In this document: positions 46,051-52,057 of the stretch, piece after piece | How positions within the stretch are numbered: position 1 is the stretch's first letter | Layout: every line of letters starts with the position of its first letter | Origin: Gnetum montanum | Lineage: Eukaryota; Streptophyta; Gnetopsida; Gnetales; Gnetaceae | NCBI GenBank assembly: GCA_015680685.1 | Contig: MNCI01033650.1 | Location: 1,119,798 to 1,171,854 of the forward strand | Direction: 5' to 3' | Length of the DNA stretch: 52,057 nt | The notes under the pieces: model-generated | Databases searched by the model: none | Told to the model about the DNA's origin: nothing | What the model saw: only the letters and a program-made list of their open reading frames with translations | Program-made: the position numbers and the translations under genes

Positions 46051-46079
46051 CCGAAGTTCGAAAACAAACGGAACTTCGG
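46051..46079 (+). promoter_or_regulatory. Inverted repeat in the polyketide synthase promoter
   Basis: CCGAAGTTC and GAACTTCGG, a perfect 9-bp inverted repeat with an 11-bp spacer, about 180 bp upstream of the TATA box. It could be a dimeric protein site or simply a hairpin-prone sequence. Confidence 0.5.
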
Positions 46080-46107
46080 GGTTTCGTTTCTCACTTCGCT
46101 CCGTAAT

Positions 46108-46185
46108 TCAAACGCGTGCCTTCGTGGTCTACGCATGCAAAAGATTCGAGTCAAACGCGTGCCTTCGTGATCAACGCATGCAAAA
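46108..46185 (+). promoter_or_regulatory. Tandem 35-bp promoter repeat with ACGCGT and RY motifs
   Basis: Two 35-bp units (46108-46142 and 46151-46185) differ at about two positions. Each holds AAACGCGTGCC and ACGCATGCAAAA. ACGCGT resembles the CAMTA-type CGCG box; CATGCA is the RY motif bound by B3-domain factors. The doubled arrangement and its place 75-155 bp before the TATA box suggest a regulatory module. Confidence 0.5.
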
Positions 46186-46260
46186 TAAAATACCTCGGGA
46201 GTCTGGTTGGGCAACGAAATATGGTCCTCAGCAGTTTGCTTGGACAACGAATTATGGTGC

Positions 46261-46268
46261 TATATATA
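46261..46268 (+). promoter_or_regulatory. TATA box of the polyketide synthase gene
   Basis: TATATATA, predicted to place the transcription start near 46290-46300, giving a 5' UTR of about 140 bases before ATG 46437. Confidence 0.65.
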
Positions 46269-46436
46269 TCAAGCACATCAGTTCGGGTTACCCTCAACAC
46301 TGACTGACAGGAAGAGTTCTCTGTCATTCTCATTATCACCACCATTACCTCATCATCCTTGCTTCTCCTCTGCCTTCTCAATCTCTGTCAGCTGCATTAT
46401 TTCCAATTCCGTCCATTATTCCCATATCATATCATC

Positions 46437-47618
46437 ATGATGAGAACGGCCAAGGCGGAAGGCAACGCTTGCGTGCTGGCCATTGGCACAGCGCTGCCAC
46501 CCAACGTGATAAAGCACAGCGAGTACCCCGACTACTACTTCAGGATCACCAACAGTGAGCACATGACAGAGCTCAAGCCCAAGTTTGAGCGCTTGTGCGA
46601 GAAAACAGCCATCAAGAAGAGGCACGTGCTGCTCACGGAGGAGATGCTGAGGAACAAATACCGCAGCCTTACATCTTACAATGATCCCTCGCACAATGAT
46701 AGGCAGGAAATCATGCTCAGCGGGATAGTGCAGATGGGCAAGGAGGCCGCCGAGAAGGCCGTGGCCGATTGGGGTAGGCCTCTGAGTGACATAACTCACT
46801 TGATATTCTGCTGCACCTCTGCCGTACAAATGCCGACCAACGACTTCGTGCTGGCTGGGGCCATGGGGCTGAGTCCGCAGGTGGAGAAGATAATGCTGTA
46901 CCACATCGGCTGCCACGCCGGAGGCACCGTCCTTCGGGTGGCCAAGGACATCGTTGAGAACCGGCGCGGCGCCCGCGTGCTGATCGTGTGCAGCGAGAGC
47001 ACGGCATGCCTTTTCCGCGGCCCGGAGCCGGACGGCGGACACATCGACAACCTTGTAGCTCAGGCTTTGTTCGCCGACGGTGCCGCGGCTCTGATTGTGG
47101 GGGCTGATCCTGATGCGGCTGCGGGGGAGCGGCCCATCTTCGAGGTGGTGTCCACTGCACAGACTGTGCTTCCCAACTCCGAGGGCGACATCACGGGCGA
47201 GGCCACGGAAGCCGGCCTCTTGGCCCGGCTGGGAAGGAACGTGAGCAAAATCGTTTCCGAGAGCCTGGAAGGCGAGCTGAAACGGTCGCTCAAGCCGCTG
47301 GGTTTCTCAGATTCAGATTCAGATTGGAACAGCTTGTTCTGGATCTGTCACCCGGGTGGTGCGGCCATTTTGAAGGCGATCGAGGAGAAGGTGGGGCTGA
47401 AACCAGGGAAACTGCGAGCGACATGGCATGTGCTGGCGGAGACGGGAAACATGTCCAGCGCGTCGGTGGTGTTCATCATGGACGAGATGCGGCGCTGGTC
47501 GGCTGCCAACGGTTGCTCCACCACGGGTGAGGGGCTGCCTCTCGGCGTCCTCTTCGGCTTTGGACCCGGCGTCGCCGTTGAAACCGTCGTTCTGAAGGCC
47601 TTCCCCCTCTCCCCCTGA
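46437..47618 (+). CDS. Type III polyketide synthase (chalcone synthase superfamily), intronless
   Basis: 393 residues, the usual family length; two adjacent ATGs (46437, 46440) open it, and an upstream in-frame ATG at 46359 lies in the 5' UTR. The enzyme condenses a CoA-bound starter with malonyl-CoA units, probably as a cytosolic homodimer. Visible: CoA-contact Lys49, Arg52 and Lys56 (KFERLCEK), catalytic Cys159 (GCHAGG), His305 (FWICHPGG), Asn338 (ETGNMSS), and GFGPG at 374-378. Relative to alfalfa chalcone synthase numbering the pocket is altered: Thr197 is Leu192, gatekeeper Phe265 is Ala263, Phe165 is His160; Phe215, Gly256, Ser338, Thr132 and Met137 are kept. Product therefore cannot be assumed to be naringenin chalcone; a pyrone or other CHS-like product is possible. 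The family's conserved intron in the Cys codon (Cys54 here, 46596-46598) is absent. A SDSDSD repeat (291-296) precedes the His block. GC-rich against AT-rich surroundings. Confidence 0.96.
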   Translation: MMRTAKAEGNACVLAIGTALPPNVIKHSEYPDYYFRITNSEHMTELKPKFERLCEKTAIKKRHVLLTEEMLRNKYRSLTSYNDPSHNDRQEIMLSGIVQMGKEAAEKAVADWGRPLSDITHLIFCCTSAVQMPTNDFVLAGAMGLSPQVEKIMLYHIGCHAGGTVLRVAKDIVENRRGARVLIVCSESTACLFRGPEPDGGHIDNLVAQALFADGAAALIVGADPDAAAGERPIFEVVSTAQTVLPNSEGDITGEATEAGLLARLGRNVSKIVSESLEGELKRSLKPLGFSDSDSDWNSLFWICHPGGAAILKAIEEKVGLKPGKLRATWHVLAETGNMSSASVVFIMDEMRRWSAANGCSTTGEGLPLGVLFGFGPGVAVETVVLKAFPLSP

Positions 47619-47694
47619 TCCGACTCGAGCCCCATACTTGTTACGCTTTCACGTCCTTCGCCACTCCTCTCCCTGTCGTCCCCTCTCACAATGA

Positions 47695-47700
47695 AATAAT
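47695..47700 (+). terminator. Possible polyadenylation signal of the polyketide synthase
   Basis: AATAAT about 77 bases after the stop codon. A second candidate, AATAAAA, lies at 47849-47855. Plant signals are loose, so this is tentative. Confidence 0.35.
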
Positions 47701-49193
47701 CCAATGAACACGCAAACATTGTGCGTTTCGAAGCCACTCCGTATTAGTTGAAAGTCAATCCAATGCTGTCTTTTAAGTTTTGCTAAAATATTGCTTTGGT
47801 TCTGTGTATTGACACGCTGCTCGTAACCGAAGCTGTAAGCTTTTATATAATAAAAGTGGGTCTGCCTTACCTTTGTATTGTTAAATACTTTTTAAAACAC
47901 ATGTTAGAAAACGATAATTTTATGGGAGAGTTTTATAGCGTAATAATTCAAATATTCAAAAGTATATTCTTTTCTAAATCTTGATAAAGATGTAAAAGTA
48001 TAGGATTGAGGTAAAGTGGTTAAAATGGAGATAGGCTAGTGGTGTTTTTATTAAGGTAAAAAGTTACCATTAAAATTCCAAGAAAAATTTTATAAGCATG
48101 CTATTTTATGTAGTGTTGAATGTTAAGTTACAAAAAAGAGGGATGAACATCAAGTTAGTATGGTAGAAATGAAAATGCTTAAATAGATGTTAAATGTTAT
48201 AAATAGAAAAAATTTACATAGTATAGATAATAGACGAAGATTTGAACTTGCTTCTATTTCATAAGATATAATAATGGTATCTTAAAATCACATAATGAGT
48301 CTATCAAAAAAGCTTGTTGTATCACATTTCTAAAAAGGTCGTTAAAAGCAAGAGTAAAAAACATGTAGGAAAAAATAATTAAAGATAATATGAAGAAATT
48401 GTAGGTAGATAAATGTGTTGATGATTAGTAATTTTGATATCAAGACCATCTACAGGTAATTTTGTATTGTTTTTAAAGATGAAATGAGAGTACAAAGAGG
48501 TTTCTTAGTAAGCAACAATAATAGTGCATAAATTTGAACTTAAATTGAAAGATGGATACAACTCCCTTGAAAAAAGTGCATTTATAGGTTGCGAAGGTTG
48601 GGGGACCTTGAAGATTCTGAAGGTTAGGAGCCCCTAAAGATGAGTTACATATGTTTCTTTCTTATGTTGTGACTATCCATTTGAAATCGGGTTACAATAT
48701 TATAGAAAAACACTTGTATAATTTGTTTTTATTATCCCCATTGGTACTTGGTCAATTTGTGGTGTCTACCTTTATCTTTCATGAAAATGTAATATCTATT
48801 CAAAGTCTCTATTCATAAAGCTTCGATTTCATATAAAATATTTTTCTTTATTTAACATTCTAAAATGTAAATGAGGTTGTGCTAAATATATATTAGATGA
48901 TGAATGATTTTATTTTCTATAACTTGGTCATTATAGAATTAAGACTTTCTTTCTCTTTAAAGAAAACACGAGTGTTATTGAGTTGGCTTTGAAGTTGTCA
49001 TTGAAGTACCTCTAGCTATAAGATCATAAGTTTAGTTATGCACACAACTTGCAATTTAGCTAATAAGTTCTTTCAACATTACAAAAGTACCAAGGCATTT
49101 GAAATGGAAAAGGAGATGAATCAAGGCTTTTAAAACAAAACTTAAATAATAAAGTAAAAATAATTGACTAGACAATACCAAGAAGAGAGCATG
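47701..49193. other. 3' flank of the polyketide synthase, AT-rich
   Basis: No gene seen. The last part (48770-49193) is duplicated in inverted orientation at 30505-30949. The segment 47480-48770 has no counterpart beside the broken copy. The homology stops exactly at the LTR start, 49194. Confidence 0.75.
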
Positions 49194-50230
49194 TGATGAG
49201 ACGTGATATCGCATGCACCATGATATCGCGTACGTGATATCGCAGCCTTCGCGATATCACGTCGTCCCTTGCGATATCGCGTACGCGATATTGCAGTCCG
49301 CCGCCAAATCTATAAATAAGAGGTAGCACTCCCCTCATTTCTCATCCTGGTCTAGAAGTAGGGAAACTCTGGCAGTTTGATCACTTCAGAGATAGATTAT
49401 TTTCCATGTGCCTGCAGTAGGAGTCCTAGAGTGAACGGATCTTTATTCGAGTAGCTTTGTACCTGAACATAAGTTGTGTACAGCAATAAAGATGAACTTG
49501 ATTGGATAAACCTTGCAGTGCATGGAATAGGATTTTATTTAATTGTTATTTATTGCTTTCCTAGAATGCGGTATGAGTACGACTTGATTACGAGCATCTA
49601 AGGATGTGTACGGTTAGTCAAGGAATTGGCTGCTCATTGCATGCGGTATGAGTACGACTTGATTACGAGCATCTCGTGTGACTACGTGGTAACCCAGTGG
49701 CATATCTAGGATCTACGCTTGGTAATCCCAGTGGTAGTCGTGCATGGCAGATGTATATGGTTAGTTAAGGAATCGGCTACTCATCGCACTTAGGCTAGAT
49801 AGACTCTCTCAACCCTTTCCTCCTAGTTAGGTGCCTCAGTACGATCACTTCAAGCACGTGTGTTACGTGTGGTGATCCCAGTAACGATTAGTGTTTGGTA
49901 GCCATAGTTGCATAGTTCAAGGTGTGTACGGTAAGTGGGAACGGATGCTGACGCTAGTTAATTTAGACTTAGTCCTTAGTTAGAGTTAGCTAGTTTCTCA
50001 ACCCTTCACTCTTAGCATAGAAGACATAAACCATAAAAGACCATAAAAATCATATACCTCGGACTTACTTAACCATACACCGTGACAACAACAAGTTTGG
50101 GGAGACAACGAATGATTAACCCCAAGTGTTCCATGGGGCGTTTAGGTATTTAGTCTACAGAGTTCAACCAGATCATGCGTGCTATGCTCGTTTCGTATGG
50201 CTGAGTGTAGGGGTATCTCGCCACTCATCA
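49194..50230 (+). repeat. 5' LTR of element C (type A, long variant)
   Basis: TGATGAG...CTCATCA, 1037 bp, about 76 bp longer than the LTRs of element A. The extra length lies in the middle (49560-49790), where GTACGACTTGATTACGAGC is repeated at about 49577 and 49652 followed by additional sequence. U3 has six GCGATATCGC-like palindromes, several with TG/CA in place of CG. TATA box near 49311. Confidence 0.92.
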
Positions 50231-50231
50231 T

Positions 50232-50249
50232 TGGCGTCATTGCCAGGGA
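50232..50249 (+). other. tRNA-Asp primer-binding site (element C)
   Basis: TGGCGTCATTGCCAGGGA, 15 of 18 matching the tRNA-Asp primer complement, all differences transitions, two bases after the LTR. Confidence 0.88.
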
Positions 50250-50373
50250 CTAAGTGTTTGTGCGCCGAATAGAAGATAAGGGATATCACTCACATCGTTG
50301 TGAGCCTTAACGAACCTTTGGGTTAATCAAGATAAAAATTTATACAACGGTGAAATTAGCACACCGAGAAAAA

Positions 50374-51464
50374 ATGCCTTCTTCTCATAAGAGCAACTCA
50401 CCACCTAAGGACCACACACGAGACAATTGGGAAGATAAAATACATAACCAAATTCAGCCAAGTCCTAAATAATATAAGATGACATATACTCATCCTGATG
50501 AGTATATTCCTAATTTTACTTTTATTCTCCATCAAGATGAATAGCTGTGGTGGAGAGATTTGCAAGGTAACATTGTGTTACCCCCAGATCAATCAATCTC
50601 TCACATGATTATCCGTGCCTTGGCACAAATAGGCATGACCGAGCTATATGTTGAATATGTTGCAGAGGACTTTGACATGAGGGATTATTATCCCACAGAT
50701 GCCCAATGTATGAGAGACTTAAGGCAGAGAGTCAACATGCACTACTGAAGGGCAAGGTCCCGCACGTCCTTAGCGAAATAGGAGATGAGAAACCCCTTAT
50801 CATGGGTTCTTTAGTAAAAGATGTTCCCCCTCCTAACGATGATGAGGAGGTTAGGTATCAGAACCTATGATCAACGATACATATCCCTAGTTCTGATGCC
50901 CGTGAACACCAACTGTTCACAGAGGGAACAACCACTTATACTAAGGACGGGCACTTAGATCATCACCACGATCAGGGCCGTAGAAGCCGAAGAGAAGGCA
51001 AGAAACATTATCATGGTGATGGTTTCCTTTCTTCTTCTCCTTTATCTCATCACTCATCCTCTCCTTCCACATCTGGGTGTAGCCACCATGAACATAAAGG
51101 TGAGGATAAAAGTAAGAAAGACGAAAGACCTCGACAAGAAATTCGAGAGAAAGGACAAGGGCAAGGACGTGGGGAGAGTAGGGAACAACGCAGACATCAC
51201 AGGAATCATGAAAGAGACGATCATGACGAGCCCCTACTTGCAACCTGAAGTATGCTTGACATAACAGAGGCAGTTAGGATTCCCACAAGGCATTTAAAGG
51301 ATAGTTGGATCAAATGATTAGACATGAACAATATCCCACAGTTTGAAGGGGGATATAATGCTGATCCACAAAATCATTTATGGGCATTCCACAATGCCTG
51401 TGCCTTGCAGAATATAGAAAATGAGTGGAAAAAACTTAAGTTGTTCCCAAGGATACTCACCAAG
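50374..51464 (+). pseudogene. gag of element C (decayed, interrupted)
   Basis: ATG 50374 opens MPSSHKSNSPPKDHTRDN and stops after PSPK (TAA), the same codon as in element A; the frame then continues YTHPDEYIPNFTFILHQDE. QGNIVLPPDQSISHMIIRAL and YVEYVAEDFDMRDYYP follow (50560-50748), then shifted frames carry LLKGKVPHVLSEIGDEKPL, a serine/histidine-rich charged linker, and FEGGYNADPQNHLWAFHNAC (about 51340-51400), the start of the capsid core. It ends at the D LTR inserted after the codons LFPRILTK. Confidence 0.85.
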
Positions 51465-52057
51465 TGATGAGACGCGATATCGCATGCACCGCGATATCGC
51501 GTACGCAATATCACGGTCATCGCAATATCGCATCCCAGGCGATATCACGTACGCGATATCACAGTCCGCCACAAAATCTATAAATAAGAGGTGGCACTCC
51601 TCTCATTTCTCATCCTAGGCTAGAAGTAGCAAAGATCTGGCAGTTTAGTCACTCCAGAGATAGAATATTTTCCATGTGCCCATAGTAGGAGTCCCCAAGT
51701 GAATGGATCTTTATTCGAGTAGCTTTGTACCTGAACGCAAGTTGTGTACGACAATAAAGACAAGCTCTGTGGATAAACCTTGCAGTGCATGGAATAGGTT
51801 TATTACATGTTATTTCCTACCTATTATTTATTACATGCATTAGCGTGGCATGAGTATGACTTGGTTACGAGCATTGACGAATGTGTATGACTAACCAAGG
51901 AATTGGCTACTCATCGCGATTAGATTCTCTCACCCTTGTCTCCTAGAATGCGGGATGAGTATGACTTGATTACAAGCATCTACAGATGTGTACGGCTAGT
52001 CAAGGAATCGGCTGCTCATCATGCTTAGGCTAATTAGGTGCCTCAGTATGACCACTT
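51465..52057 (+). repeat. LTR D (type A) inserted in gag of element C, continues past the window
   Basis: TGATGAGACGCG begins within gag codons (preceding bases CCAAG). Six GCGATATCGC-like palindromes, TATA box near 51580, AATAAAG near 51754, then the GTATGACTTGGTTACGAGC repeat. Nested insertion or the edge of a larger element; the right end is outside the window. Confidence 0.88.

Larger units (their letters stand above)
49194..51464 (+). mobile_element. Element C: type-A Ty3/Gypsy element, 5' part
   Basis: 5' LTR, primer site and the first 1.1 kb of gag, interrupted at 51465 by another LTR. Preceded by GCATG. The inverted copy at about 30505 shows the uninterrupted target, so this is an insertion after the duplication, or into only one copy. 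Confidence 0.9.

Noticed and set aside
46416-47160. Long minus-strand open frames (208 and 147 codons) opposite the polyketide synthase
   Set aside because: They are antisense shadows of a GC-rich coding sequence; their text has no conserved motif while the plus frame carries the full catalytic set.
49200-49295. Spaced GCGATATCGC repeats as a possible CRISPR array
   Set aside because: Units are 10-bp palindromes without uniform spacers, located in the U3 of plant LTRs.

Overview
This is nuclear DNA from a land plant with a large, repeat-filled genome. The evidence is one plant-type type III polyketide synthase gene (chalcone synthase superfamily), Ty3/Gypsy retrotransposons of the Athila/Tat kind primed by tRNA-Asp, AT-rich intergenic DNA and two assembly gaps. 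Low gene density and heavily decayed nested elements fit a gymnosperm or another large-genome plant, but the species cannot be fixed from the sequence. Only one gene looks intact: the polyketide synthase at 46437-47618.

Layout. 1-5342: an old plus-strand element (Z) with decayed gag and protease, a 2.8 kb internal deletion across pol and a long 3' noncoding tail. 5615-21094: an old minus-strand element (Y) of a second LTR subfamily, split by a younger complete plus-strand element (A, 7913-18101, two 961-bp LTRs). 21098-about 24570: truncated plus-strand element W1 (integrase end, 3' region, start of an accessory ORF). 24570-28300: AT-rich DNA with degenerate repeats, a tRNA-like repeat and an orphan 5' flank of a polyketide synthase copy. 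28305-29406: a GC-rich island encoding a decayed coiled-coil plus J-domain protein, ending at a gap. 30505-32595: an inverted, broken copy of the polyketide synthase with its flanks. 33393-39791: element W2 (integrase, internal promoter, intron, accessory ORF, 3' LTR). 39796-40134: start of another LTR running into an 819-base gap. 41860-42470: minus-strand gag fragment. 43533-44235: a tandemly duplicated fragment of an unrecognised gene. 45990-47700: the intact polyketide synthase with its promoter. 49194-52057: a further element (C) with another LTR (D) inserted in its gag.

How it fits together. Two related LTR subfamilies share the polyprotein and the LTR ends (TGATGAG...CTCATCA) but have unrelated U3 regions: one is an array of GC-rich palindromes (GCGATATCGC), the other an array of CATTGATG/CATCAATG motifs. 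W1 and W2 also carry what looks like a separate transcription unit between integrase and 3' LTR: a TATA box, a leader with a 300-bp intron, then an ORF of about 726 codons. The polyketide synthase keeps Cys-His-Asn catalysis but has a remodelled pocket. Its locus was duplicated in inverted orientation, and the broken copy preserves the empty site of the element C insertion.

All family names come from motifs read by eye; no database search was possible.
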